From NCBI GenBank assembly GCA_030407085.1, contig CM059582.1:27107001-27171000 (forward strand): 64,000 bases of DNA, in the 5' to 3' direction. Shown piece after piece: positions 23,256 through 35,942 of this stretch (position 1 is its first letter; each line of letters begins with the position of its first letter). Both the position numbers and the translations under genes were made by a program. The stretch comes from Trichopria drosophilae (lineage: Eukaryota > Arthropoda > Insecta > Hymenoptera > Diapriidae). The notes below the pieces were generated by a model, which ran no database searches, was not told the origin of the DNA, and was given only the letters and a program-made list of their open reading frames with translations.

Positions 23256-26200
23256 TATTATCAATAATTTCACTCTAATTGAACATTCCTTCATTTAAAT
23301 GTTATTAACAATCACAGAGAATATCAGGAGATTTATAAACATATTGTAATTATGAAATATCTGCACATTTTTTTAACATGTATTTTCATAATAATTACCA
23401 TCAATTTACTTTCCTAATTATGGTTTCTTAAAGGAGAATTTTAATATTTTCTACATCATTGGTCTGATAGAATATACTCTGACTACTGTTAGTCTTTCTG
23501 AAAGCAATTATTATAATAATTTGACTGTATAAAAAATGTATTAATATTTTATGATAATTAGTCCTCCTAACATTCCTCAATATTCCTCAAACAATTGTCA
23601 TAAAAATAATAATCCCATCGAAAACAATAACCTACACATTTTCAAATAATCTCCGTAGGATTTTCTCATTTACGAAAGTAAAATAAGATACAATAAAATT
23701 TTAAAATAAATGAAACCAATACGTATTTTTAGGTCACCTTTCAGAAATTAGTTGTTGTTCTGAATGTCGAAATGTTACTTCTAAAAGTCTCCTTCAAATT
23801 TGAACGTGAGTTTCCTTTAAAACGTCTTCAACATAAATACAAGCAGCAAATGCTGTTAACGACGGTTCTTAGTACCGCTCCCGTTTTAATTACATTCGTT
23901 AGCTTCAAGTTCGAATGTGCCATTCAAGGTTCTATATCCAGATTTTTGTCATTATCGTATCATTGCACAAAGTTGTATTTTCTTTTTAGTTTTTTTAATC
24001 AAAGCTTACATTGTGGGTATTTCTGATTTATGCAAAATGTGTTTGGATTTGCTGTATTTCTTTGATATGAACCAAGGATTAATTATTAAATAGGGTAACT
24101 AAAAAAATAATTACCCGTATCTTTTTTGCAATGATAAGTTTCCGTTCGAGAAATTGTACTTCTTTAAGTGTGCGTTTTCTTTTTAAAGGCTTAACTCGGG
24201 AGCTAATTGGTGCGTCCACAAGTTTAATTTCTTTTTAAGGACATGAGGGTGTGTCGTACAATTTTTATTTGGACTCCAAAAAGGAAGACGCTTATTTGAA
24301 GAGACAATAACGGCGAAAATGAAGTCTAAGGGAACAAAATTTAATATCGAAACTTCATACAGTTTATTACTATAAAATTTTCTATTACTTAAAATAATCA
24401 TAAATATAAGTATTCTAATCTTTATATTGTCATAAAAATATACACTTTAGTCTTGAAATGCAACAAAATTTATTTTTATTCCTACAACGTGCAACTTCAA
24501 GGTTTTCCACAACTTTACGACAAATAAAACTTTGAAAATGCTGGGAAAAATAATTAAGAACGGTATAATTATAGACGAAACCTCAGGTGAAAAATGAATA
24601 TGACCTCGACAAATACTTTGTAGCGTTCTTTCAGTTTCAACGCATATCTCTAGAGTATCATGATATTAATGAAAGAAATCATTGAATTTGTCGATATAGT
24701 TTGTTTATTAAATTATGTAAGAAATCTGATTTCTATTCATTTGATGATAGAACTACAATTTCTAATTTTACATACAAAACTATTTTCTGATTGTGAAGGA
24801 ATCAAATTATTAATGGAACTTTTTAAACAATTTTTCTGGGAAAATGCAGCTCTTCCAAACTGCACTAATGAGAGGATTGCTTAAAGAAAAAGGGAAAATA
24901 TATTTATTTTCATCGGTCGTAGGCTGTTAGTGATCAATATTGTCAGCGGTTTTCTCGCAATCTACTCAAACAGGAAAACATAAGCTCCTTACAAGCCACA
25001 ATTCTATTTGTGAATCATCTTCCTCTTTGAAATCCCAGTTGCTATTGTTGGTTTCGAGAGTCTATTTCGTATGGTGAACATGAAACAAAGGGTTTGGTAC
25101 TTGTGTATCGTTATTTGTGAAAATAAAAGTTGAAAATGAATGCATATCTTAGATCTTAAAGTAGGGCACCTGTTTTTTTCTGTGGACTAATGATTCTCAT
25201 CGAAGAATTTCAGATAGCTGGAACACAAAGTACCATTTTTAAAGTATCAAAATGTAGAATAATAAAATATAACTTCGACCAATTTCAATGATGATTTCGG
25301 TCGTGACATTTTCAAAAAAATTACCGCCTTAACATATTAGGATTCAACGTGTATTAACTTTTGCGCCTTATGTAATATTTAATTAAGTTCACTATAAAAT
25401 TTAACTTCTCAACAAATTACATAAATTGTTTTAATTGCGAAGTTGTACGTCAAGAAATGGGTTTCCCGCAGCATATAAGAGAATCGAACGTTTGAGGGCG
25501 AAAAATAACTATTTGGTGGCTTGGGATAATTGGATTTCTTGAGTGGCTATGCAAGAATGACCCTTAGACACTTCAATTAGCATTAAATCAATCTATTTAA
25601 TTTAAACAAAAACTTTTTTATGCAGCTCCCAATCTTTGATATATAAAAAACGCGTTGATGGAAAAAACAACTTCAGATTGCAAAGAAATATTTTATACCA
25701 TTATTTTGCATAATTGTAATTATGATATCACAGTAACTACTACTTTTTAACTACAATTTGTAAGGAAACTTGATTTTAATAACTAAATCCTGAAAATACT
25801 ATTGAAAAGTACCGAAATTTATCCAAAAGTTACCGTTCCGGAATTTTGGTTATTTCTATTTACGTTCCGCTCCATGCGTAGACATATTGAAAACTTAGAC
25901 AGTTTATTATGTCTAATCAAACACTAAAAGAAAAATTATATTATTTGAATAAATGTACTTTGTTGAATCTATTGTACTCTAATGGAAAGGAAATACATCA
26001 TTAAATTTATAACAGTACGGTTTGACTTAGTAATATGTCATATACATCCAATAAACATGTCATAAATATAATATAAAACTGAATATATGAAGTGTCATTA
26101 TGTTATGCTCGTATTCATATTTTATTATCACTGCTAAGTCAACTCGTAAAGTTTTATGCCGACAGTGCAATTCCGGATATTTCTAAGACGATAAACTCTT

Positions 26201-28143
26201 TATTTTAATATGTACATTTCAACGCTTATTTTAGTGTGTTTAAATTATGTATTTACTACATTACTTATATTACTTATTATTTAATTTATATGATTTAAAA
26301 AAATTAATAAACAACCAATTTTATTGAGGTTGTGTAAATAAATTGAGGACGGGCGGTCATAAATTAAGTCTAGCAGCTAATTAAGGCCGTATTGATCGAA
26401 AAATTTATTTCGTTTTTTAATTATCTCCAGCTGGTCATAGAAATAAAAATTTTAAATACGAAATCATTTAAATAAATATACCTAATTAATAATCGCGGGC
26501 CCCAAACTTTTTTACGAACCCCATATTAGTCCGCAATACGCGTAAGTAGTAACAGTCTGTCGGTTCCAATATACTGCTGGTGAATATATTTCTAGCTTCG
26601 CTTTCATGGAAAACTCATTATATTCTTTACCTTAATCAAGATTTTTGCGCAGTAATGTAGTGTTCAGAAAACCTTATTTTTGTATCTTTCTTATGTATTA
26701 GCTTCGCCGATAGATTCACTACAGATTCCTATTTTTATACCACATTCTAATTCAAACAATTCTAATTCTATCACAGCTCACTAGCTTCAAATTAAAAATA
26801 ACGCGATAAGTTGTTCGTTTGCAACATATCCGTGCATGCAATATTTTCCTAAATTGCTGATGAAAATAAATATCGCAGGAAAAGTATCCGACTTTATTAA
26901 CGAACACCATGAATTCCTTCATCCCCATAGCAATCTAAGTTGTTAGAAAATTTGTGATAGCTTCCAGAATGATAGATGCTCCACCTTAAGATACCTTCCT
27001 TACTCCAGAAATTACGTGCGTTGCATTTACCAAAATGTGGCGAGCGAAATAGTATCGAGCTAAACACCGAGATATAAGATAAACCGAGCCAAAACCGAGA
27101 ATGAATAATTGAGGCCGTAAAAAATGAACGGGATATAGGAGAAATGAAGCTTTGGCATTTTGAAAATTGTGAACCCTTGCGACTGTATCGCGTTGTATGA
27201 TAAAACCTATTTCGCACGAAGATCCACGTTTCACTAGCGAAGAAATTGCGCGTGAAGTACGTATATTATTTTTGCACCATTTCGCCGCGACATAATTTCG
27301 CGTAGAGATGACACGCTAGGTATATACGACGGCTTGGAAAAATTCAACGTTTCAAGCACTTTTATGTGAGTACAGTTTGCAGTGCGCAATGTCATTTTAT
27401 TGCTGGAAATACCACGCACTGGTGAAAAATATATACATTTAATTCCCTCGTTTTCCTCGATTACAGCTTTTCAATATTAAATTGTTTATACCCCTATTTT
27501 TTTATTATTCATTGTCAATTTGATTGCAACCGGATCTCCGTTCGTGTTCCGAATGTGAATTGAACAATTAGTATGAAACGCAAAAAAACTGGTGTTTAAA
27601 CAGCTCACGTATAAAACATTTTAATAAGAAAATGTAGCAAGTAGAAATTGCCATGTTTGGTCAGACACCGCAGTTTTTTCTTGTGTGACTAATTAAATCG
27701 GTTTGTTCTCTTACTGTAATTTGTTTTGTGTTTGTATAATGTAAAACTGATTGATTTATAAATTGTAGTTAATTTATGTAGAATATTCTCCGTATCGAAA
27801 TAAAGTTTTTTTACAATATATAATTTTACGAATATCGTACATCGGGGTTTTGAAAATCTCTTTTCCTTGACCCGTAAAATCTCCGTGTAATATCACATTA
27901 CTATACAATACGTATGTCTTTTAGGTACACACATAGGACATAATTCGATTTGTCGAATCCTATGCAAACCCGATCATCCGAATCTCGTTTCGTTGCGAAT
28001 GTAAATAAAAGTTGAAGGTCTTTCGAACGGTCGATGTCAAAGTAAGACCATCGATCGGGTAACATGTTTGCAAACTACAAAAACGTCGTCGTATAGTAAA
28101 AAAGAAGAAAAATCACTGATATCAGTTAATTTTATTTACTCAC
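23256..28143. other. No gene seen; mild GC patch at 26.5-27.4 kb
   Basis: Mostly AT-rich. The 26900-27420 stretch is somewhat GC-richer and has overlapping minus-strand frames (up to 106 codons at 26897-27217), but two frames are open at once and no splice-bounded exon or motif is visible. If the exons at 28.1 and 35.0 kb belong to one gene, this would be its downstream intron or 3' flank. Confidence 0.45.
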
Positions 28144-28247
28144 GCCAAACACGTTCCCTTGGTGGCGGGCAGAAATTCCTCGCGGTCGAGAGCACAGCCG
28201 TCGTCGCCCACTTCAAAACTGACGCTGAAATATTCGCTGCTGGATAC
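28144..28247 (-). CDS. Probable internal coding exon, gene unrecognised
   Basis: A 104-nt minus-strand block with a good acceptor (TTTCTGGATTTCAG ending at 28248) and a strong donor (GTGAGTAAAT from 28143). It is clearly GC-richer than the DNA on both sides. One frame, starting at the first base, gives 34 codons including EYFSVSFEVGDDG and ALDREEFLPATKG, a natural-looking acidic/hydrophobic mix. A second frame is also open, so the phase is not certain. No domain is recognised. It lies 6.7 kb downstream of the exon at 34981-35211 on the same strand and could be part of the same gene, though intervening exons may have been missed. Inference rests on splice sites and composition only. Confidence 0.5.
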
Positions 28248-28529
28248 CTGAAATCCAGAAATCGTGACCATTTAAAACCAACCTAGTGTAGATAATTTCT
28301 ACAAATTTTTTAACTTATTAGTAAAATTATTCTGAAAATATGAAGAATAATTTTATTCTGAAATAAATGGAGATGTTTGACGTTATTTTATTTGTATGCA
28401 AAATTTTTATTTATAAAAATTATTATGGAAATAATATATGAAAGTTAACCGGAAAATGTTTATTGTTTAGTTTCAAACTTGTAGTTTTCTAGGTTATTCT
28501 AAGCTTGAAATATAGTTCCAGTCGTCGTT

Positions 28530-28710
28530 TCCCCATTTCCTTTTCGGCGTTAATGACCAATCTGTAAAAACGACTTTTTGCCTTATAAGAATTGCCCGAG
28601 GGCGGTGCATTTTTTCGTATATTTCGATTCCACAGAACCCAATGGCGCCATTGGAAGTATCCGTGCAGTTCGAGAACGCGGTTTTTGCAGGATTAAATGT
28701 CGATTTTTCA
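28530..28710. other. GC-richer block with open frames on both strands
   Basis: On the minus strand a stop-free run of about 83 codons spans this block, including NGAIGFCGIEIYEK, with a possible acceptor CTTACAG near 28713. On the plus strand an acceptor-like GATTCCACAG at about 28627-28636 leads into a 26-codon frame (PLEVSVQFENAVFAG, then stop). The perfect 16-bp palindrome CCAATGGCGCCATTGG sits at 28639-28654. Only one strand, if either, can be a real exon. I cannot decide which. Confidence 0.25.
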
Positions 28711-30679
28711 CTGTAAGCTCCAAATATAAGACAGTTTAATTTCAGTCATTAATTATTCCGCTAAGAATATAAATTGGACAATCCCTCTCTAACAAACTTT
28801 GCTTCAAAAGTATACCAGCGTGTTAAAGATGGAATAAACGCCAAGAAATAAATGAAAATTTAAGTTATACTCTTAAGAACTGTTTAGTATTGTTTTCAGG
28901 AATCTCTTGGATTTAAACTCATTACGTTCGCAAAAATTGACAAATTTCTGTTCTCATTGTTCTTTAAAAACTCCTATTAGTCTTCGATAAAGTTTCATTG
29001 AAAAGTTTTATATGAGTGTAATCAACAGGTTCATTATTACTACAGCAACTTCGAAACTTTGAGGCAAAAAAGACTTATTATTTCTTTCTTTCGTGGCAAT
29101 GCTTCTCAGAGTCTTTTCAGATAATACAAGTCACTGTAAGTAAGATATATTCGAGTCACACAAAAGAGTTCCTTTTTCTTTTTCCTACGAATGATGTATT
29201 CTATAATACAGACGTATAAATAATAGACTTTTTATTTTTCTCACATGTTATGCTTGAAGGCGTTATTGATTTTGCTTCTTTATGGTTATTCATGTCTTTG
29301 TCCATACTGTGTTAAAATCTTCATCATTTTGGATTAAGTACAGGAAGCAAATAATGTTTACCTGTTTAATTAGTTACATATATTCATATATTTCAAACTA
29401 TTTTTTTTGTTACTGACGTATTTATCTACTGTTTAATTAGAATCTTCACTGAAAGTACATGAAAAAATTAGTTCTGAACCATTCGTATAAAGTTAAACTC
29501 TTTGAAGTAAACCTTTTTTTTACATGAGTTAAAATTTGTTACTTAGACGTTGTCGGTGTCACTGATTACGAATCTAGCTTTTTAAAAATATAAAATTCGT
29601 ATGAAATTACACGATCGAGATGAATCTCAGTATTCGGAAGTTTTCAGGATAGCCGTTTACAAATATGACTTTGAATTTTAAAAATTTAAAATATCGGACA
29701 GAAAATAATATATTGTTGTATACATCATTTTTAATTTTTAAGAAATAACGCACGTTTCGTAGACCAAAGATACAGCATTTTAAGAAATTCCAATCTTTAT
29801 AAATATTTTCGTCTGCTATGTTGGATCCGCCATTTTGAATTTATAAAATTTGACCCAAGATTCATAATCGGCGACCCGAAAAACTTCATACAGAATGTTT
29901 TAAAAATTTGTTAATCGTGAAATTTTGTCAGGATTACATTTATTGTAAAAAACGTGATAAATAAATACTTAGAAAAAAAATGTGCTTAGCTTGAAACATG
30001 TTGTATTCATTTGTTATAGAAATTATATTAAGGGTCATAAAAGTATCGGCTTGAAAAAGTATTATCGAAAAGTTGCCAGAAAATGAGAAGAAAAAAGTAA
30101 CTCAAGAGTGTCACTGTGCCTAAAGGTTAAATTACTAACTATATTGCTACTGTGACAATATGTTATTTTCGTTTAATCAATTTTATTATATTCATTTTAG
30201 TGTGCACGAATATTTAGAGTGACTTAGTTAAAACTAATGAAGAGTTAAAACTGGTGGATTTGAGGTTATGTACTCTAATGCTTATTTAGAATAAACTATC
30301 AGGAAATAGTAAATTTTTACATTTAAAAGTTCCATTAATTATATTTTTCTCTGAGTATGCAAATTTATAAAGACATGCTAATCGAATTTCAATAATTAAT
30401 AAGCTATTGATGGATTTCTAATGAAGATATGAAACATTTCGAAATTAGAACACGAATAGATTTAGGTGGTTTGCCCATGCTTTCTTAATTTTTACAGACA
30501 TTTCTTGTGCAAAGATATAAAAAAGTCATGCCATTTTTAAAATAATTTTTTTATTCAGAATAAATACTGGAAACTGAATGTTGCTTCCAATTGCTTAGGG
30601 ATCACGCGCCTAAACGGTCAAGTCTCTAAATAATCTTTTGCAGTAAAGAAATATTGAAATAGTATCGTATACTATTTTT
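28711..30679. other. No gene seen
   Basis: AT-rich DNA. At about 29740-29950 a block with GGATCCGCCATTTTGAAT has the look of an old dispersed repeat, but I cannot define its ends. Confidence 0.5.
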
Positions 30680-30737
30680 CCTATTAAGTGCGCAAAGTTC
30701 GATACATTTAAAGTGCGGGTGCAAGGGCGGTGGAGAA

Positions 30738-30771
30738 GGGGGGTTCGGGGGGGGCGGAGCCCCCCTGACCC
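30738..30771 (+). other. G-rich hairpin / possible G-quadruplex
   Basis: A run of six G, TTC, then eight G, followed by CGGAG and six C. The last G run can pair with the C run. Alternatively the G runs can supply four G-tracts for a quadruplex. It stands out in 70% AT surroundings. Confidence 0.5.
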
Positions 30772-30817
30772 AAAACACTATTTGTAAATGTTTTTGTAAT
30801 AAATAGACTAAACTTAG

Positions 30818-30819
<2 letters not shown>

Positions 30820-30857
<38 letters not shown>

Positions 30858-30863
30858 TATATA
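30820..30863. repeat. (TA)n microsatellite
   Basis: About 22 TA units with one interruption (AATA at about 30850). It lies inside the TIR element at 30680-31260. Confidence 0.95.
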
Positions 30864-32223
30864 ATACATGATTTATTATCGTATTACTGTTAATTGTTAT
30901 GAATATTAATTGTTACAATGCAATTAATAATTTGAACAAATTTTAATAAATAGAAATTGTTATTGGAATTCGCATTTACGACATTTTCAATTACAATACT
31001 ATTTTAGATAGAATTAACCTACACCTATCGTTTTCAGTACTGAAGAACAGCGATTGAAAAGTAAAACAAATGAAAGTTTTGACAGGTCTATACTACATGT
31101 CTGTATACCTATATCGCTACTTTACCGCACGCAAAACTTCATTACCGCACGCAAATTTTCTTTACCGCACGCTAAATTATCAGATCAGTAAAGTGTGGGA
31201 AAGTGGCACTTTACACACGCAAATACGTGCGCAAAAACGAACTTTGCGCCCTATAATAGGAAAAAAATATAATGATTATTGAAAACTAGTAATTAAACTT
31301 CTTCACAAGTAAATTATTTTTAAACATAAAGCTATATTAGTTCATTTTCTGTGCAGAAATATAGATAGTGAAATAGAATTTTAGAAAACATTACAAATTC
31401 ACTGCTTGTAAAATGATATTATAAATATTGTTTCAAAATTTTAAAAATATAAGTTGGGACAGTGTGAAATAGAGTGGTAAACATTGAAAAAACGAATAGT
31501 GTCTCTTTCAACTATTAATAACAGAATATATCGCAGAAATCCGATAGTTACTATGTAATTTTAATCTACTTTATTTGAGCGGGATTAGAATTCACTCAGT
31601 AAATTTTATAATTCTCAATAATTCTTATCGATAAACTTTAAACAACTTTAAACTCATTCCTTTTGTACAGTTTATTAGTTATTTGTTATAACTTTCATAT
31701 TTCCATTTCTGAATTTTTTAATCCATTTTGTTTAGACACTTTCTCTGCTTTTGATACAAATTTTGGATTTGGCCGTACCTATTTATAAAAAAACGTTTGG
31801 TTCCAACTTCGCTAAAATATGAAATTAGCTTTGGAAGGAGTGAAGAACAGGACAATTTTCAGTAATAATCGATTGTAAGTTTATAACAAATTTGATGCGA
31901 AGAATTTTCAATTGGTAATAGTCACGTTTTCATACAAATTCTTCATGTCTGGTTACACGGTAAAATAATCTATATTTGTACTGGAAAATCAAATCTTACA
32001 ACATGCAATAGTCATGGCTTCACGATTTGGTTTTTGTAAACAAAAATTATGCAGAGAAAAGAATAAGTTGATTATCTGGATTGCCTTTCTTATTGATAAA
32101 TGCGGCGCTTCCCAAGGAAATCTGGAAAAATCGTCCAAAAACACGTTGTGTAGAAAGACACGGATTGGTTCTTATCATGATCCAAAAAAAGAAATCCAAA
32201 ACTTAGTTCACTTCCATTTTCTT

Positions 32224-32242
32224 GAGAGAGAGAGAGAGAGAG
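32224..32242. repeat. (GA)n microsatellite
   Basis: Nine GA units plus a G. The overlapping RERERE-type coding readout is a by-product. Confidence 0.9.
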
Positions 32243-32534
32243 GACGTTTCTATTGCATAATTTATCGTGCAGAATGTGACAAAATTTTGGATCTACTTCA
32301 AAATAACTTAAGCGCACAAGAATTTTAGTAGAAAATTATAACGATAAAAAGTAGATATTTCAAACTGATTATTAAAATTTGATGAGTAAATAATTAGCTA
32401 CTTTTCAGAAAATGTCAAACAGTAAAGTAATATAACAGGTAAGAGTTACATAAATGTTACAAAATTGTCATTTCCTGTAGTTACACAGCTGTTACTAATC
32501 GAATAACCAAAATGCCAAATGTTATACTTTTACT

Positions 32535-32578
32535 CAACTTGTCGGTTAAATGCAATTATAGGTTCGAATCCAGTTAAA
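32535..32578 (+). repeat. tRNA-like 3' remnant
   Basis: GGTTCGAATCC at 32561-32571 is a perfect Pol III B-box / T-arm sequence. The upstream GGTTAAATG is too close (about 20 nt) for a normal A box, so this is at most a truncated tRNA-derived remnant. Confidence 0.35.
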
Positions 32579-34011
32579 AAAATATTTTCATTCACCATAA
32601 ATATTTCACGCAAAAAACCGCAACAAGTAGTCAAATTCACAAAATGGCTTCGAGGGAAATATGAAATTTGCAGAGAGAATCAATTGGATTGAAAACGCAA
32701 GTTTGGCTTTCTATCGGTGTGTAGGTCACTCGAGTTTTTTATTAAAACCAAATTACTGCAATTCTTTTCTTTGTTCGTCCATGTTCGAATGGTCCTTGAT
32801 TTTACTATCTATGACACAGCTATCACACAGCACGTCCCAGATAATCGCGGATGTCTACGAACCACCTGTTGTATGTCAGACGTGCTAATGTTTCGACGGA
32901 AAAAATATAATTTTATAAATAAAAAATCTATTTTAAAATCCTTAATAAAATTTATTTTTACTAAAAATCATATTAAAATGTCAAGCAATATCCCTTGGAT
33001 TTATCGCAACCCAGTTATTTCAATCAAACCTTTGAAGCTAAGTTCCTGAACGGAGAGGTAAATAAGGGCTGGAATATTTAACTAAACGTTTAGATCAAAT
33101 TAACTAACCACATACGAAGCGTCACCAAGAAGAGTAACTCCATGAGTAATTCAAGATTTGAAATTACAGAGTAAATTCAACGTGTTTGCATTTACGTAAA
33201 CGTAATTGAGATAGATCATTTTAGTAACATACATTTTACTATAAAAGTGCATGAAACACAGAAAAAAACTTTTAATATCCGTTAATTTAATTTAATTACA
33301 TCATTGTAATCAAGGATATATGTCTAACTATTGAATAAAAGCTTTTTTTTAATTTATTTGGAAGCCACAATTAGTTTCAATTTTCAGAGTTGACTAATTT
33401 TTCTCCACCTTTTTCAAACTCGAAAATACAGCATGAAACAAAGTAGGGCGAGTAAAAGTAACAGTTAAACTTCGTGATGAATTCCCCACGGAATTAACAA
33501 CACACTTATAGCGCCGTTAAAGCTTCGCGACCAGTATGAGCAGTCATTTAGCAAGTCAAATTTGCGAAGCAGAAACTAACATTACCTTTTTTGACTATTT
33601 TTTATTTCTTATCTACTCGGTCCCGTGCGCGAAATTTGTTTCTTTCTACACGTCTGTTTTAATTATTTCTGAAACGAAAACGTAGCATTTTCACATTTCA
33701 ATATTTTTGATCCTACACTTTTCGGTAATTAGTTAACCATTTTTGTAATAGTTTTATACATATTTTCTTTGACATTCTCTTTCGTTTGTTAGTAATGTAT
33801 GTATATTAAATATACCTCCGCGTTAATTTAAATTTTAATATGACGCGAAATGTATCATTTCTTTTAGAACTGTAATAAGTACGAGAGATAATTATATCAA
33901 ATTTTTTAAATTTACTTTTATAATTTTGAGGTCGGATATTATTTTGATGTCGCTTAATATAGGAAAAGTCAAATCGCTGAGTTTAATGCTAGTAAATAAA
34001 TTTGAAAACCT

Positions 34012-34080
34012 TTAAAAAAATCTTGCCCAAGGTTGAGATCGAACCCGGAACTTAATATACCTCAATCACTACGTAAAATA
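34012..34080 (-). repeat. tRNA-like Pol III unit (SINE head remnant)
   Basis: On the minus strand TAGTGATTGAGG (34071-34060) resembles an A box and GGTTCGATCTC (34045-34035) a B box, ending in GGGCAAGATTTTTTT with a Pol III terminator. The boxes are only 14 nt apart, so the anticodon arm is missing and no tRNA can fold. A tRNA-derived SINE remnant is the likeliest reading. Confidence 0.45.
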
Positions 34081-34980
34081 TCCTGACGTGGAATAAAAGT
34101 CTTAAGAGATAAAATTGAAGTAGTATTTGTACAAAATGGAGTAGTATTTGTTTCGTGCTGATTTTCTTAGATTAGTCAGGACTGGTTCAGTACCCTAAGT
34201 TTTATGATAATTAGTTATAGACACCAGTAGTAACGAGTACTGATTCTGATTCGAAAATCAGTGCTGAAATTCAGTAGTGGATACAAAACTCCACCTATGG
34301 CTACGTAAATTTTTACTTCGGAGGAATTAAAATAGCTTAAGATACCTGTTTTCACTGGTACTTGACTAACTATCCTGAAATAGATATAGCAACCAAAATG
34401 AATCTAAAGGCATTTTTAGATTCATTTTAGACGAATTTTTTTGGTTATTTTTTTTAAATCGACAAGAATATTTTACGTGATTTATTACACTACTTTTTCG
34501 TGTATCTTGTAGTCATAATTTGACGTAAAATGTTGGTGTCCTGCTTATTCGAAATTCGTATTCCCAGCTGATGTACCGTGAGTATTACTGGGGACGAAAT
34601 TCTCGTAAAACAGTGACATGAATGTCGGCGGATCACACGCCGACGGAACGTAAGCGACCGGAAAGTTCGACGCGTAAACACTGTTGTACTACAATATCAG
34701 ATGTTTATGCAAACAATGCAGGATATACTTTCCCTCGTTTATGGCGTTGTAAGGGAACGTTACGTGTATTCATGTCTCGCTGTTCGTTTTTACTGCTTTT
34801 TATTCTTTACACATCCACGAACCTATCCATAAATAAAATCTTAATATACCAAAAAATACATAAATAAATTCCATATAAAAATATTTCTTTTTTTTCATTT
34901 CTAGAAACGAAAATGATAATTTGTGGCCTATGGAGTAAAAACAATTTTTTCTCTATTTAAAATTTTTTTGAATTTCTTAC
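34081..34980. other. Intron-like DNA with GC-richer patch
   Basis: The part at 34480-34760 is GC-richer and contains a small stem, GTCGGCG (34623) with CGCCGAC. Both strands have open frames of 60-80 codons without motifs. It lies in the presumed intron just downstream of the exon at 34981-35211. Confidence 0.4.
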
Positions 34981-35211
34981 CTGCGACCTCGAGAGTTTGT
35001 GCTTAGTACGATTGGGACGAGCACTATCGGTAGATGGCGCATTCGGCACTAGAAAGCGTGGGCTTTCTCCAAAGTTATGCGAATGCGATAACTGCTGGGG
35101 ATGATGCTGGGGAGTTTGCTGCTGCGGCGATTGCGCACCTTCCAAGTACTCGCTACCGTCCAGCATGCTCGTCCCCAGCGTGTCGAGCTGCGTCAAAGAT
35201 CTCGATCGCAC
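34981..35211 (-). CDS. Internal coding exon, Ser/Gln/His-rich, gene unrecognised
   Basis: This is the clearest exon in the window. On the minus strand it follows a good acceptor (TTTCTTTTATGTTTTAG) and ends CGCAG before the donor GTAAGAAATT. It is 231 nt, exactly 77 codons, phase 0 at both ends. The frame starts VRSRSLTQLDTLG, continues through a QQQ/HH-rich stretch (residues about 30-43), SPRFLVPNAP (about 51-60) and ends RTKHKLSRSQ. The sequence is low in hydrophobics and looks disordered, with basophilic-kinase-like sites (RSRS, RSQ) as in linkers of signalling or scaffold proteins. That role is inference. No domain is seen, and the encoded protein continues in exons up- and downstream. 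The base composition is far GC-richer than the flanks. Confidence 0.75.
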
Positions 35212-35942
35212 CTAAAACATAAAAGAAATGATCATTAAAAAATGATTGATAGCATTTATTATACAAATCATCACTTACATAATTGTCTAACATTTTACAA
35301 TTTGTGTTACACAATATATTGAAAAAATGATAAATAACGATATAATCGAATTTCGATAAATTTCAGTCGATAAATATTGTCAAACAGCATTAGAATCAAA
35401 TCAATTATTCCAAAAGTCCTAAATTTTCTCTGTTTCTGCGCAATTTTCTTCTCTACAAGGGTTGGTACTTCATGCAGGTCATAAAGTAGAATACGAACGG
35501 TGATATCATACGAAGCGAACATCATAACTCGACGAAAATTGCGATCGGAGCATTATAAAAGCTCCTGTATGTACGTCCGATGGACGATAAAGTATGTCCG
35601 CGGCGTACACGATAAAGAACATTTGACACGGTGACACATACTAAAGTTACTACTGAGTCGGTCATATAATTCTACATTCAGAGTTTTTTTCCGAACTTTC
35701 TTTTAGAATGAATACTGCATACGTCGTAAAATTACATTTTCTATAATCATTCTTTTTTAAACTTTTATGAGCGCTGGATCAATAATAAATTATATTTGTG
35801 AAAGACAGAGTGTATAATAAAAATGTCCTTGCAATGCTTGAAATTCGTAAATTTGTTTAAATTAAAATATACTGCAAAATAATTGATGAGAAATTAATTG
35901 GTCCTTGGAGTACCATTAATGATTTTGTTTTAATTACTCCAC
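35212..35942. other. No gene seen
   Basis: AT-rich presumed intron upstream (on the minus strand) of the exon at 34981-35211. A minus-strand frame at 35307-35525 shows no motif. Confidence 0.5.

Larger units (their letters stand above)
30680..31260. mobile_element. TIR element (CCTATTA...GCGCAAAGTTCG ends), 581 bp
   Basis: CCTATTAAGTGCGCAAAGTT at the left and the inverse of CCTATTATAGGGCGCAAAGT at the right form ~22-bp inverted ends, with T-rich flanks also shared. Inside are a G-rich hairpin, a TA microsatellite and, on the right, three copies of (T)TACCGCACGC at a ~20-bp spacing, inverse to the GTGCGGGT motif near the left end. No transposase is encoded. A short frame at 31070-31282 is incidental. 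Confidence 0.7.
31261..34011. other. No gene seen; GA repeat and tRNA-like scrap
   Basis: AT-rich DNA. A (GA)n run lies at 32224-32242. Frames at 32014-32328 and 32661-33049 have no motifs. The 33380-33690 stretch is slightly GC-richer. A tRNA-like B box at 32561 is listed separately. Confidence 0.5.

Noticed and set aside
26897..27419. Minus-strand gene from overlapping 61-106-codon frames
   Set aside because: Two frames are open over the same bases, with no splice-limited exon and no motif. A mild GC rise explains the lack of stops.
29740..29950. Defined transposon with the CCGCCATTTTGAAT motif (also near 49260-49470)
   Set aside because: The motif recalls old insect repeats, but I could find neither ends nor inverted repeats.
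32014..32328. Overlapping 104- and 75-codon frames as genes
   Set aside because: They overlap on opposite strands and run through a (GA)n microsatellite.
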